From the NCBI GenBank assembly GCA_047630275.1, contig JBLHVN010000002.1, positions 620,001 through 684,000 of the forward strand: DNA of 64,000 bases, read 5' to 3'. Shown in pieces: positions 8,596 through 17,620 of this stretch; position 1 is the first letter of the stretch, and each line of letters starts with the position of its first letter. The translations under genes were made by a program, and so were the position numbers. The DNA is from GCA-2720865 sp047630275. GTDB taxonomy: Bacteria > Bdellovibrionota > Bacteriovoracia > Bacteriovoracales > Bacteriovoracaceae. The notes under the pieces are model-generated. The model was not told the origin of the DNA, made no database searches, and saw nothing but the letters and a program-made list of their open reading frames with translations.

Positions 8596-9450
8596 ATGTT
8601 CGAATTTTTGAGTGAAAAGCTCCAAGTTAAACCACCAAAAGAAGAGATCGATAAGATCTTTGAGCACCTGCAGACAATCTATCCCGCCGGTGAAGATCCA
8701 TGGGGATTAAGCTTAAAAAAAGCGCGCAAGAACATGGAGATGATTTGGCCCTTCTACCACAATTATTTTAAGGTACGTGTTTTTGGTCAAGAAAATGTAG
8801 GTGATGAGCCCTACCTAGTTACTTCAAATCATTCCGGACAAATTGCTATTGATGGAATGCTTATCTGTATTGCTTTTTCACTAGAAGTTAAACCCGCAAG
8901 GATTCTAAGACCTATGGTTGAGAGATTTGTTACAGGTCTTCCCTTCTTTGGAACTTGGGCTTCGGAGGGGGGCGCTGTTCTTGGTGACAGGCAAAACTGT
9001 ATAAATCTATTAGAGGCCAAGCAATCTGTTTTGGTTTTCCCTGAAGGTGTTAGAGGTGTTGCAAAGAACACGGCCGATTTTTATAAGCTTCAAAAATTCA
9101 CCCGCGGATTTTTCAGGATGGCCCTTTCAACGGGAACAAAGATACTTCCTATAGCTGTTGTTGGAGCTGAAGAGTTCTACCCTTTTGTTTATCACCCAAG
9201 GAAGATTGCAAGATTCTTAGGCCTTCCAGCTCTACCACTTACTCCATTACTGGTTCCCCTTCCTTCTCCTGTAGATATTATCATTGGTAAACCCTACGAA
9301 GCTCCGCCTGAGCTGACAACAGAATCTAGTGATGCTGAGATTGATATTCATATCAAGGCCATTGAAGCTGAGGTAAAGAGGCTTACTGAAGAAGGATTAA
9401 AAAACAGAAGATCATTTTGGGCCAATGTTAAAAAGGAAGAGAAGAAGTGA
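8596..9450 (+). CDS. Lysophospholipid acyltransferase family protein (PlsC-like)
   Basis: Predicted membrane-associated acyltransferase of the LPLAT superfamily. The catalytic His-Asp block is SNHSGQIAIDG (His 79, Asp 86; the wider His-Asp spacing is that of the MGAT-like branch, not the classic HX4D). The substrate motif FPEGVRG is at 148-154. The 284-residue length is usual. The product likely esterifies a glycerolipid, but the acceptor cannot be told. It overlaps the following epimerase gene by four bases (GTGA), so the two are translationally coupled and probably act in one lipid pathway. Confidence 0.85.
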   Translation: MFEFLSEKLQVKPPKEEIDKIFEHLQTIYPAGEDPWGLSLKKARKNMEMIWPFYHNYFKVRVFGQENVGDEPYLVTSNHSGQIAIDGMLICIAFSLEVKPARILRPMVERFVTGLPFFGTWASEGGAVLGDRQNCINLLEAKQSVLVFPEGVRGVAKNTADFYKLQKFTRGFFRMALSTGTKILPIAVVGAEEFYPFVYHPRKIARFLGLPALPLTPLLVPLPSPVDIIIGKPYEAPPELTTESSDAEIDIHIKAIEAEVKRLTEEGLKNRRSFWANVKKEEKK

Positions 9451-10418
9451 CTTTAGAGATGAAAGATATATCTTCTGTGCTAATTATTGGAATCGCTGGA
9501 GGCCTTGCTAAGATAACCGCGGGCCTTCTCTCAAAAAAATATCCTGAGCTTAGTATTACTGGGGTAGATTCCCGTCCAGTTAAGCTAGAAATACAAACAG
9601 AGAATATAAAAACAGTTCAAATGAAATACACCCGTGGAAACTTTGAGAGAATCTTTCGCGAAAAAAAATTTGATGCTGTTCTTCATCTAGGAAGAATGAG
9701 TCATGCCGATGCTAACCCCATGGGCAATCTAGAAAAGAGACTAGACCTCAATGTCATGGGAACCAAGAGGATTATGGACTTGGCCCTGCGCTTTGGCGTA
9801 AAGAAAAGCATAATCGTTAGCACCTATCATGTTTATGGAGCTCTTTCAGACAATCCTGTTTTTATAGACGAAGAAGCCCCTCTCAGAGCAAGCATAAAAT
9901 ATCCTGAGTTAAGAGATGTTGTAGAGATGGACCTCTTTTCAACAAACTGGATGTGGAAAAACCAAACTGAAATCGAGACAGTTGTCCTTAGGCCTTGTTC
10001 GATTATTGGGCCTAATATTAGAAATTCAATGTGCCTTTATTTAACAAGTCCATACGCTCCTATTGGAGCTGACTTTAATCCCATGTTTCAGTTCATTCAT
10101 GAATATGACATGGCCAGTGTCGTTATCCGTTCCTTAGAAAAGGTTCCAACTGGTATCTATAACGTGGCTCCTAGTGAAGTTATCTCAATCAAAGAAGCCA
10201 GAAAGGTTATTGGTCAACCAAGCATTCCGGTACCACTTCTTTTTTTAGAGCAAACCGTAAAACTTTTGAATTTTCCTTTTTGGAAGTTTCCTCGCTACTT
10301 ACTCGATTATATAAAGTTCGCATGTATTATCGATAACAAAGGAATAGCTCCCTATTTAGGTGAAGACTTCTATCGATTTACGACTAAGGAAGCACTTGAG
10401 TTATTAAAACTCGAATAG
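9447..10418 (+). CDS. NAD-dependent epimerase/dehydratase (extended SDR) family protein
   Basis: 323-residue Rossmann-fold protein. The N-terminal nucleotide-binding loop is IGIAGGLAKITAGLL (about residues 14-28), with an acidic D near residue 42 (TGVDSRP) that suggests NAD(H). The extended SDR signatures include AVLHLGRMSHADAN, STYHVYG and VLRPCSIIGP. The usual active-site YxxxK is not clear; the expected region reads YPELRDVVEMD, so catalysis is uncertain. Start GTG 9447 overlaps the acyltransferase stop, with an AAGGAAGAGAAGA purine tract upstream. Co-expression with the acyltransferase suggests a lipid or sterol-like substrate (inference). Confidence 0.82.
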   Translation: MTLEMKDISSVLIIGIAGGLAKITAGLLSKKYPELSITGVDSRPVKLEIQTENIKTVQMKYTRGNFERIFREKKFDAVLHLGRMSHADANPMGNLEKRLDLNVMGTKRIMDLALRFGVKKSIIVSTYHVYGALSDNPVFIDEEAPLRASIKYPELRDVVEMDLFSTNWMWKNQTEIETVVLRPCSIIGPNIRNSMCLYLTSPYAPIGADFNPMFQFIHEYDMASVVIRSLEKVPTGIYNVAPSEVISIKEARKVIGQPSIPVPLLFLEQTVKLLNFPFWKFPRYLLDYIKFACIIDNKGIAPYLGEDFYRFTTKEALELLKLE

Positions 10419-10433
10419 ATCTATTCTTTTTTT
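10413..10433 (+). terminator. Possible short terminator at the end of the epimerase gene
   Basis: GAATA-GATC-TATTC palindrome followed by seven T residues, overlapping the stop codons of two convergent genes. The stem is only five base pairs and AT-rich, so termination strength is doubtful, but the T-tract is on the correct side for the rightward unit. Confidence 0.35.
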
Positions 10434-11800
10434 CCTGAAAATTCTAACTTAAAGATCTTTAGCACAGAGATGAGTATTTTCTCATAGGTAGGTTCATGAA
10501 AGATCTGCTTCATATGAGTTAAGCATTTCTTGACGGTGACGATGTTAAAGCCTTCTTTATATATATAGTCCACTAAGAAGTGAGAAACAATAAAGACACG
10601 ACTAAGGGGAAAAGTTCTGGCCGATAAAAGCTTCTTAGGAAATCCTTTTCCTTCAGGAAGCTCATGATGTTGAGCGATAATAACATTTGTGTCAGGAGGA
10701 ATTTCTCTAAATTCATGAATAAAATTAGAGCTCTCTAAAGGGTGATTCAAAAAACGCTCAATATCATTTTCGGAATGCTTGCCGGCAATGATCCCGTTTA
10801 GTTCCATATCCTTCATGGCCGATGAGCCATCTAAGCTCATGTCATGAAACATGCTAGCGAGATAGATCTTAAACTGGGTATCTTGAGAATCCCAAGTTAG
10901 ATCAGATAAAATAAGTCCAGAGATATAGGCCGTCATCAAACTATGTTCATAGAGAAAGTCTGCCTTTCCCATCATTTGCTTAATTAAGGTTCCAATCTTT
11001 GGAGATTGCTCTCCCATCTTTATATTATTCTCAACAAGTGATTTCGCTAGCTCCATGGCCTCCTCTGTTAGACCAGAGGATTTCAATTGAGAATGGATGA
11101 TCTCTTGAGCTTCAAGTTGTTTTTCGTATATTCGGTTGGGCTCTTGCTCAATTTCCTCAGCAAAGACCTTCATCAATATTATCATATAAGGCTCTAGAAA
11201 CTTATTGAGTTCTTCTTCCCTAATATACATGGTTTCAATATTCTTTCTCTCATACTTAGCGATATCTTCTTCACCGAGCTGGTCATTGAAGTTATAGATC
11301 TTAACAAAGTGACCATCTCGAATCTTGATATAGATATCTGTTGGAGCAAGGTCTGCACGGTATAAAATCTTTAATCGGATAGGGACATGACCATTTTCTG
11401 ATTGTGGTAGGCCATCTGGCTCTTCCTCACTACTGCTCATAACACTAAGGATAGCTTCTTTAAGAAGAGGCATCTTTGGCGGTTTAGAAATCAATTTGTT
11501 CAAGGGATTATCTTCAAGAAAATCACCAAAGCCCAATTCATGAATATCTTCGGCACCAGTCATCAGGATGAATGGGATATCTAACTTCATCCTTTTAACA
11601 AAAAGGTAAAGATCTAGTCCTGTCCCGCCATCCATAAAGTGATCAGAGACAATAAGATCAACATTAACCCCACCTTCAAGAACGCCTATGGCCTCTTGTC
11701 CGTTATCACAGGTGATAACTTCTCCCTTGGTAAGGGATTTAAATCGTAAGGTAAGAATTTCCCGAATCTCTTCGTTGTCTTCTGCATAAAGGATGCGCAT
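10421..11800 (-). CDS. Response regulator with HD-GYP-like output domain
   Basis: 459 residues. A receiver domain (1-120) has the acidic pair at EDNE, phospho-acceptor Asp near 53 (VSDHFMDGG), Thr in LMTGAE and Lys in ISKPP. The linker is about 160 residues. The C-terminal half resembles HD-GYP c-di-GMP phosphodiesterases: YEHSLMTA, MFHDMSLDG, NHPLESSNF and QHHELPEGKGFP. GYP reads GFP, and the last expected metal ligand (the Asp in a typical AVADxFDA) is absent at IVSHFLVDYI. It may therefore be weakly active or act as a sensor. Transcribed leftward, 61 bp upstream of the nrfA stop region but probably a separate unit. Confidence 0.85.
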   Translation of the reverse strand: MRILYAEDNEEIREILTLRFKSLTKGEVITCDNGQEAIGVLEGGVNVDLIVSDHFMDGGTGLDLYLFVKRMKLDIPFILMTGAEDIHELGFGDFLEDNPLNKLISKPPKMPLLKEAILSVMSSSEEEPDGLPQSENGHVPIRLKILYRADLAPTDIYIKIRDGHFVKIYNFNDQLGEEDIAKYERKNIETMYIREEELNKFLEPYMIILMKVFAEEIEQEPNRIYEKQLEAQEIIHSQLKSSGLTEEAMELAKSLVENNIKMGEQSPKIGTLIKQMMGKADFLYEHSLMTAYISGLILSDLTWDSQDTQFKIYLASMFHDMSLDGSSAMKDMELNGIIAGKHSENDIERFLNHPLESSNFIHEFREIPPDTNVIIAQHHELPEGKGFPKKLLSARTFPLSRVFIVSHFLVDYIYKEGFNIVTVKKCLTHMKQIFHEPTYEKILISVLKIFKLEFSGKKE

Positions 11801-11861
11801 AGGAGTATTCTATAGTAGAAACCCGCCTACACGTAGCATCAATTCAAAATAAACCCAAATT

Positions 11862-13205
11862 CTATTTTTTACTCTTCTCCTGAAGTAGAGCTTCTCCTTG
11901 CCTAATATAGTCAAGAGATTGGATTAGAGTACTGGCTGACTCTTGGGGAGCATGAAAGCCCGTAGAGTTCTCAGCTTCTACATAATCAAATAAAAACTGA
12001 GCATTTCGATGGAGCTTTCTAAGTTTCTCTATTTCAGGATGGTCCTGATTTTTCTCAAGTTTCTTAATAAAAGAGATCAAAGCATCGAAAACAATATTTT
12101 TCATTTCCGTATGTTTATCTTGAATATCATTAACCCTCTTAACGAGGTCATCTTCAGGAATATTATGGCAAGTCTGACATGAGCGGTTAACCTTTAGAAC
12201 GGGACTATTGATGTGATGATCCGTAATTTTGATCGCGCCCATTTTCTTATAAGGCATATGACAGTCAACACAACTAACTCCACTTTTGGCATGAATCCCA
12301 TTTGAGTAGGTTTCAAATTCTGGATGCTGAGCTTTTAGTACTTCGGCGCCCGTTAACTTATGAGTAAAGTCCTTAAAGTTAATATCATTATAATAAGACA
12401 GAGCAGCTTTCGCTGTTAGACCTTTTGACCAAGGATAAGTTAAAGTTTTTTCACTACCTTTAAAATAATACTCAACATGACATTGAGCGCAGACAAAGGT
12501 TCTCATTTCAGTCCTAGATGCCATTTTATTTACATTATAATTATGAACGCCGACTGATTTTTTAAAAGACTTGATCCCTTCCATAAAGGCTGGTTTAGAA
12601 ATTCGTAAATTCATATTCTTTGGATCATGGCAATCAATACAGCTAACCGGATGTTTAACTTGTTTAGCTGCCTCTTTATATGGCATTTTATTTAAGAGAT
12701 GAAAGCCTTTGTTTAAATCACCTTTTCCTAAAGTCATCATTGCCTTATAAGTCGACGCGTGACAATTGATACAAGTTCCAGGCTGACCTACTTTTTGACG
12801 TTCAGTATAGAGCTGATCTTCCAGCATAAAAGCATGACCTCTTTCTTCTCGAAAATCTTTTGAAAAGGCGTAGCCAGACCACATCGTTACGAAACGAGGA
12901 TCCTCTATTAACTTATCTTGAGAAACCATAGTGCGTGGGTCTTCCTCAGTTGAAATCCGTTTAATCGCTTCACTTCCCCCATAGCGCGTTCTCACTTGAT
13001 CAACATTTTTTAAATAATCCTCGTATTGATAGGGAAAGTTAGCTCCCCATATAGCGGGGTCGTCTTCAAGTTCTTTTATTTCTTTAATAGAGAAGTGAGT
13101 AAACTTACCTTCATTTTTTCTCTCCAATATGTTTAAAGCTAAAAGAAAACAAGAAGCGCTAACGATTGTGGCAATTATAAATGTTCCAATCTTTTTATTC
13201 TTCAT
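11862..13205 (-). CDS. nrfA: Ammonia-forming cytochrome c nitrite reductase
   Basis: Periplasmic pentaheme enzyme reducing nitrite to ammonium with six electrons. Five heme motifs are present: CINCH (145-149), CIDCH (189-193), CAQCH (239-243), CVDCH (312-316) and CQTCH (343-347). The block CAQCHVEYYFKG and the KAQHPEFE histidine region are diagnostic of NrfA. The first, catalytic heme motif is CxxCH, not the CxxCK of the E. coli enzyme; such variants are known in Campylobacter. The N-terminus has a single hydrophobic signal/anchor. Start ATG 13205 overlaps the nrfH stop (ATGA), giving the standard NrfHA complex in an operon. Confidence 0.94.
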   Translation of the reverse strand: MKNKKIGTFIIATIVSASCFLLALNILERKNEGKFTHFSIKEIKELEDDPAIWGANFPYQYEDYLKNVDQVRTRYGGSEAIKRISTEEDPRTMVSQDKLIEDPRFVTMWSGYAFSKDFREERGHAFMLEDQLYTERQKVGQPGTCINCHASTYKAMMTLGKGDLNKGFHLLNKMPYKEAAKQVKHPVSCIDCHDPKNMNLRISKPAFMEGIKSFKKSVGVHNYNVNKMASRTEMRTFVCAQCHVEYYFKGSEKTLTYPWSKGLTAKAALSYYNDINFKDFTHKLTGAEVLKAQHPEFETYSNGIHAKSGVSCVDCHMPYKKMGAIKITDHHINSPVLKVNRSCQTCHNIPEDDLVKRVNDIQDKHTEMKNIVFDALISFIKKLEKNQDHPEIEKLRKLHRNAQFLFDYVEAENSTGFHAPQESASTLIQSLDYIRQGEALLQEKSKK

Positions 13206-13663
13206 CTGATATGACCTACGTTTGAATGACAATGAATACAGTTTGTTTGTTCAGTTGATTTAAAATGATTTACTAGAGAGTCATGGCATTTGAGGCAAGA
13301 AGTATTCGCAATTTTTTTATTCAGTTTGGTCATCTGTAATGGCCAAGGGTGTTTACCAGTTGTAAATGCTAAACCGTGGTTCCATCCGTTAATTGCTTTT
13401 GTTATATATTTTGGAATTATTCCTTGAGGAGTATGGCAACTATTACAGACTGCAACGTGATGATGAGAAGACTTCTCATAGGAATAAAAGTGATCTTTCA
13501 TGACATGGCAATTTACACAAGCTTTTGGATCGTCTGAAAGATAAGAGTAGCCTTTTGAGTAAGTAAAAGTCGCCACGACGAAACCGGCAGGTGTGGCGAA
13601 GACAAAAACCCAAAAAAAGGCTGATACTCCTCCGATGGCAGATAAACTCAAAAACTTTTTCAT
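13202..13663 (-). CDS. nrfH: Cytochrome c nitrite reductase small subunit, NapC/NirT family
   Basis: Membrane-anchored tetraheme quinol dehydrogenase that passes electrons to NrfA. One N-terminal transmembrane helix (about residues 8-34) is followed by CVNCH (49-53), CNSCH (73-77), CLKCH (123-127) and CIHCH (142-146). The segment CVNCHVMKDHFYSYEKSSHHH matches the NrfH quinol-site heme region. The 153-residue length is normal. The stop codon overlaps the nrfA start. The upstream 180 bp carry the promoter; I could not identify an Fnr or NarP-type site with confidence. Confidence 0.94.
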   Translation of the reverse strand: MKKFLSLSAIGGVSAFFWVFVFATPAGFVVATFTYSKGYSYLSDDPKACVNCHVMKDHFYSYEKSSHHHVAVCNSCHTPQGIIPKYITKAINGWNHGLAFTTGKHPWPLQMTKLNKKIANTSCLKCHDSLVNHFKSTEQTNCIHCHSNVGHIR

Positions 13664-13841
13664 TATTTTCTTTATCTCGGTTAAGTATTGGCCATAGCTT
13701 TCAAGTGTTTACCATTATGTAAGTTCAATAACGTACTTTTATAAAATGAGATTATGGCTCAACTTCTGTCTCGCTAATATGATAAGAATCATGGAATTCA
13801 AGCTAATTCAGCTAATATGACACATTGCCTTTATTAGAGAA

Positions 13842-13927
13842 TGGTGCCGGAGGGGGGACTTGAACCCCCACGGTGTTGCCACCGGCGGATTTTGAATCCG
13901 CTGCGTCTACCATTTCGCCACCCCGGC
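13842..13927 (-). tRNA. tRNA-Leu (CAA)
   Basis: An 86-nt cloverleaf reads on the reverse strand: acceptor GCCGGGG pairs with CTCCGGC (one G-T wobble). The anticodon arm GCGGA-TTCAAAA-TCCGC gives anticodon CAA. A long variable arm typical of leucine tRNAs is present, with T-arm GGGGGTTCAAGTCCCCC. The discriminator A and CCA end are encoded. It reads UUG codons. Confidence 0.97.
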
Positions 13928-14073
13928 CGAGTGAAAGCCCATACTATTTTATGTCACGCATGCATGTCAATTGGCTGAGATTTCCCTGTATTTATCATTT
14001 AAATTTTCTCTTTATAGCAGTAGAGTTAGCCAAACTTTATCCATACTATACGCATCGCATCAGGAGACTGGAT

Positions 14074-15666
14074 ATGCTAGACAAAGAATTTTACGAAAAC
14101 GCTGGGATCAGAATTGATCGTGATCCTAAGAATAAGATCTACAAAGACTCACCTCTCAACACTCTTATTGAAAGAGCCGTTAAGCTTGGTTATGGAAAAC
14201 TAACTAAACATGGTGCCATGGTTGTAGAAACGGGAAAGCATACCGGAAGATCAGCTGCTGATAAGTATGTTGTTAAGTCTCCAAGAACTGCCGAATCTAT
14301 TTGGTGGGAGAACGGACTCAACGAACAATCCCCAGAGCAATTTGAATCTCTAAGAAAAGATGTACTCGATTATTTAAATGAAGACCGTGACCTTTATATA
14401 ACTGAACGTTCAGTTGGCGCCCACGAAGCCCACAATGTTGGAGTAAGACTCGTAACAAGTCATCCACAGCATTCACTTTTTAGTAAGTATCTTTTCCGTC
14501 ACAGAATGAGAGAGCTTAATGAAAAAGACTTCCTTATTCTTCATGCTCCAGAGATGGAGATTGATCCAAAGAAATACGGTGCTAAGAACCCTACTATCAT
14601 TACAACTTGCTTTGATACAAATGTAACAATCATTGTTGGTACACTCTACGCTGGAGAAATTAAGAAATCCATGTTCAGTGTTTTAAACTACATCTTACCT
14701 GAAGCAGGAATCCTTCCAATGCACGCTGGAGCTAACGAGCTAACTAACGGCGAAACTGGTGTTTTCTTTGGACTCTCTGGAACTGGTAAAACAACTTTAT
14801 CAACTGATGAGGGAACTCTTCTTATCGGGGATGATGAACACGGAATGAGTGATAACGGTGTCTTCAATTTTGAAGGTGGATGTTATGCTAAAACTTATAA
14901 GCTATCTGCCCAAGGGGAGCCAGAGATTTGGTCAGCTTCAAACAGATTTGGATCAATGCTTGAAAATGTTGTTTTGACAGATAAGACTGGAGAGCCCGAT
15001 TTTTTCAATAACTCATTAACTGAAAATGGTCGTTCATCTTACCCTCTTGATTTCATCGATGAGTTAAAAGAAAATTCAAATGGACAAGTTCCGAGTCATA
15101 TCTTTTTTCTAACGGCAGACGCCTTTGGTGTTCTTCCTCCAGTTGCCAAACTTACTAAAGAACAAGCTATGTTTTATTTCGTTCTAGGTTATACGGCGAA
15201 ATTAGCAGGTACTGAAATTGGAGTAAAAGAGCCAATGGCGACTTTTTCTCCCTGTTTTGGTGCCCCTTTTATGCTCAGACATCCAAGTGAATACGCTAAA
15301 CTTCTAGGTGAGTACTTAGACCGTCATAATATAAAAGTATGGCTTATCAATACTGGTTGGACAGGTGGTTCATATGGTGTTGGACAAAGATTCCCACTTC
15401 TCATTACAAGACAGATCGTAAGAACCATTCAAAAGAATGTTCTTAATATTACTCCTTTTGATAGAGATGAGATCTTTGGATTTGATATTCCTCATGCCGT
15501 AAGAAAAGTACCTACCTCTTTTCTTCACCCTAAAGAAGGCTGGGAAGATAAAGTCGCTTATGACAAGAAGGCCAAAGAACTAGCTGAGAGTTTTCACAAT
15601 CAGATGAAGAACTTTGGTAGCTTTTATACTGATAACCTTCAAGGTTCTCCTATTTACGGAAGATAG
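14074..15666 (+). CDS. pckA: Phosphoenolpyruvate carboxykinase (ATP)
   Basis: Cytosolic gluconeogenic enzyme converting oxaloacetate and ATP to PEP, ADP and CO2. The 530-residue product has the kinase-1a P-loop GLSGTGKTTLS (about 233-243), the metal/PEP-binding GDDEHGMSDNGVFNFEGGCYAK and ETGKHTGRSAADK near the N-terminus. ATG 14074 is chosen because AGGAG lies seven bases upstream and the length then matches the family; reading further upstream would run into the tRNA-Leu gene on the other strand. One base separates its stop from the next gene's start, so the two are co-transcribed. Confidence 0.97.
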   Translation: MLDKEFYENAGIRIDRDPKNKIYKDSPLNTLIERAVKLGYGKLTKHGAMVVETGKHTGRSAADKYVVKSPRTAESIWWENGLNEQSPEQFESLRKDVLDYLNEDRDLYITERSVGAHEAHNVGVRLVTSHPQHSLFSKYLFRHRMRELNEKDFLILHAPEMEIDPKKYGAKNPTIITTCFDTNVTIIVGTLYAGEIKKSMFSVLNYILPEAGILPMHAGANELTNGETGVFFGLSGTGKTTLSTDEGTLLIGDDEHGMSDNGVFNFEGGCYAKTYKLSAQGEPEIWSASNRFGSMLENVVLTDKTGEPDFFNNSLTENGRSSYPLDFIDELKENSNGQVPSHIFFLTADAFGVLPPVAKLTKEQAMFYFVLGYTAKLAGTEIGVKEPMATFSPCFGAPFMLRHPSEYAKLLGEYLDRHNIKVWLINTGWTGGSYGVGQRFPLLITRQIVRTIQKNVLNITPFDRDEIFGFDIPHAVRKVPTSFLHPKEGWEDKVAYDKKAKELAESFHNQMKNFGSFYTDNLQGSPIYGR

Positions 15667-15667
15667 A

Positions 15668-16795
15668 ATGCTTAAGATCTACACCCTTTTATTGATCCTG
15701 TTACTCACCTCATGTGCAACAGGATCAAATATTAGTGGAATCGGTACGACCACTCTAAGATTTATTGGGGATAAAGCTTTTCCTGTAGAAACAACTTTCA
15801 ATGGAATTCCCTTTGGAGGGATTAGCGGAATTAGCTACGACCCAAAGACTGATAGCTTACTAGGAGTTAGCGATGACAGAAGCTCTCGCGCTCCGGCTAG
15901 GTTTTATGAGTTTAAGCTCATTATTGAGCCTAGCCTTGTAGATCTTAAGATCCTAAATTCAACCGTCCTCAAAGCCGCCAACGGTAAGAGTTTCCCTGAG
16001 GGGGAAGTCGACTTTGAAGCCCTCACATTTGTTTCAAATAATAGAATCGCTATTTCTTCTGAAGGCGATAACAGGCCCTCTCCAAGGATCGCCCCATGGC
16101 TTGCCATCTTCAATAGGGATGGGAGTTATTCAAACTGGATTGATCTTCCAAGCAGGTTTCTCCCTGAGCATAAAGGTGAGTTAACCAAAGGTCCTAGGAA
16201 TAATCTTTCTTTTGAGTCACTAGGAGCGACTAGAGACTTTAGTTACCTTTTTACAGCGACTGAGGACACAATCTTTCAAGATGGTGAACTGGCTACCTCA
16301 AATAGTCCAGGAGTCATCAGAATCTTGCGCTATAAAGAAAAAGATTCCACTTATGTCTTTGATGCTGAATTTCCTTACAAGCTTGAAGCTGTCCCTACGA
16401 AAGAGAAAGGCCTAAAGACACGGGGTCATAATGGGCTTGTTGATATCCTCCCCTTTAATAAAAAGTACTTTCTCACAATGGAAAGAGCTTGGGTTCCCGA
16501 GGAAAGAAAACAGACCATAAAGATCTATAAAGTTACTATTGAAAAAGACTCCACAAGACTCTTCAATGTTTCGTCTCTAAAAGATGGGAACTTCAAATTT
16601 CTTAAAAAAGAATTGGTTGCTGATCTAGATGACTTTGTTCCTTTACTAACAGATGGAAAGAAGAAGCTCGACAATATGGAAGCGATGACCTTTGGCCCAA
16701 AGCTACCTAATGGCAATCACACTCTTTTGATCATGAGTGATGATAACTTCAATAAACGCCAGAGGACTTTACTCTTAGCCTTTGAGCTACTTTAG
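15668..16795 (+). CDS. Phytase-like esterase-domain lipoprotein
   Basis: 375-residue predicted lipoprotein with signal MLKIYTLLLILLLTSC and lipobox LTSC. The mature part matches the esterase-like-activity-of-phytase family: GISGISYDPKTDSLLGVSDDRS, ARFYEFKL, DFEALTF, ISSEGDNRPSP, ESLGATRDFSYLFTATED and a closing DNMEAMTFGP. These are beta-propeller-like repeats. The substrate is unknown; family members are often secreted phosphatase or esterase candidates. ATG 15668 follows the pckA stop, with GGAAG in the pckA end as ribosome site. Nine bases of the 3' end overlap the convergent phosphatase gene. Confidence 0.83.
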   Translation: MLKIYTLLLILLLTSCATGSNISGIGTTTLRFIGDKAFPVETTFNGIPFGGISGISYDPKTDSLLGVSDDRSSRAPARFYEFKLIIEPSLVDLKILNSTVLKAANGKSFPEGEVDFEALTFVSNNRIAISSEGDNRPSPRIAPWLAIFNRDGSYSNWIDLPSRFLPEHKGELTKGPRNNLSFESLGATRDFSYLFTATEDTIFQDGELATSNSPGVIRILRYKEKDSTYVFDAEFPYKLEAVPTKEKGLKTRGHNGLVDILPFNKKYFLTMERAWVPEERKQTIKIYKVTIEKDSTRLFNVSSLKDGNFKFLKKELVADLDDFVPLLTDGKKKLDNMEAMTFGPKLPNGNHTLLIMSDDNFNKRQRTLLLAFELL

Positions 16796-17359
16796 AAGAC
16801 CTACAAGCTCCCACTTCTCATCTTTGAAAGTTAAATGGTAAACGCAGCAGTTAGGAATCTCTATCTTTTCAGAATCTGGAGGAAGGAGAGAATGAACTAT
16901 ATTTCTAATAACTCCTCCATGTGAACTTATTCCTATATGACTTGATTTCGAAGACTTCGCAATTTGATTTAAGGCCTTCCAGACTCTTTCAATACATTCT
17001 CGCTTGGTTTCACTACCCTCTATCCTCAAATCCCAATACTTAGGATGAGTCTTAAAGTAATCTGCGCCTAACTCCTCGATCACCTCTGTAAAGATCCTCC
17101 CTTCGGCTTTTCCAAAATGAGCTTCACGTAAGCTTTCTCTCGATTCAATGTTCAATTCAGGCAAAGCAATTGAAGCTGTTTCGTAAGCTCTTTTTAAATC
17201 ACTGCTAAAGACTTCTTGAATTCCAAGCCTTGAAACCTTCTCCTTAAGCTCTTTAGCTTGAGACCTTCCCTGATCATTGAGCTCTATATCAGTATGACCT
17301 TGTATTCTTCTTTCAGCATTCCAATCAGTTTGACCATGTCTGAAAATATAGAAATTCAA
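16787..17359 (-). CDS. Histidine phosphatase family protein (phosphoglycerate-mutase-like)
   Basis: 190-residue cytoplasmic enzyme of the histidine phosphatase superfamily. The phospho-acceptor motif is RHGQTDWN near residue 7, the acid residue lies in REAHFGKAEG, and the second catalytic His is in SSHGGVIRN. The RIQGHTDIELNDQGRSQA segment resembles CobC/GpmB-type phosphatases. TTG 17359 is the best start, because AAGGAG lies six to seven bases upstream and the RHG motif then sits at the normal position; the longer reading adds a hydrophobic tail without a ribosome site. The substrate is not determined. Confidence 0.88.
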   Translation of the reverse strand: MNFYIFRHGQTDWNAERRIQGHTDIELNDQGRSQAKELKEKVSRLGIQEVFSSDLKRAYETASIALPELNIESRESLREAHFGKAEGRIFTEVIEELGADYFKTHPKYWDLRIEGSETKRECIERVWKALNQIAKSSKSSHIGISSHGGVIRNIVHSLLPPDSEKIEIPNCCVYHLTFKDEKWELVGLLK

Positions 17360-17433
17360 GAAACACTCCTTAGTTACAGTCAAAATAGTTACACCTAAAA
17401 AGTACATAATTCTCTTAAGAAGCTCAATCTAGG

Positions 17434-17459
17434 AAGCGCTTCTTTGATAACAAGCGCTT
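17434..17459. repeat. Paired AAGCGCTT palindromes in a divergent intergenic region
   Basis: Two identical 8-bp palindromes separated by ten bases lie between the divergent phosphatase and subtilisin-like genes. They could be a dimeric operator or form one 8-bp hairpin. No T-tract follows, so a terminator is unlikely. Confidence 0.4.
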
Positions 17460-17620
17460 GAATCATTTATCCGAGTCTTTCTCTTTACTATTAGCCCGAC
17501 GTAAATACTCGGTCTGTTTAACATTATCTGGCACTAGTGAAAGAAATGATAAGTGTTCAGAATAATTCACGATTCGTATGATGCTCTAATTAAATAAACC
17601 GAAGTCACAAAGGAATTGTT

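Noticed and set aside
13873..14073. Upstream in-frame extension of the pckA frame
   Set aside because: It would run across the tRNA-Leu(CAA) gene on the other strand; the ATG at 14074 has a proper ribosome site and gives the family length.
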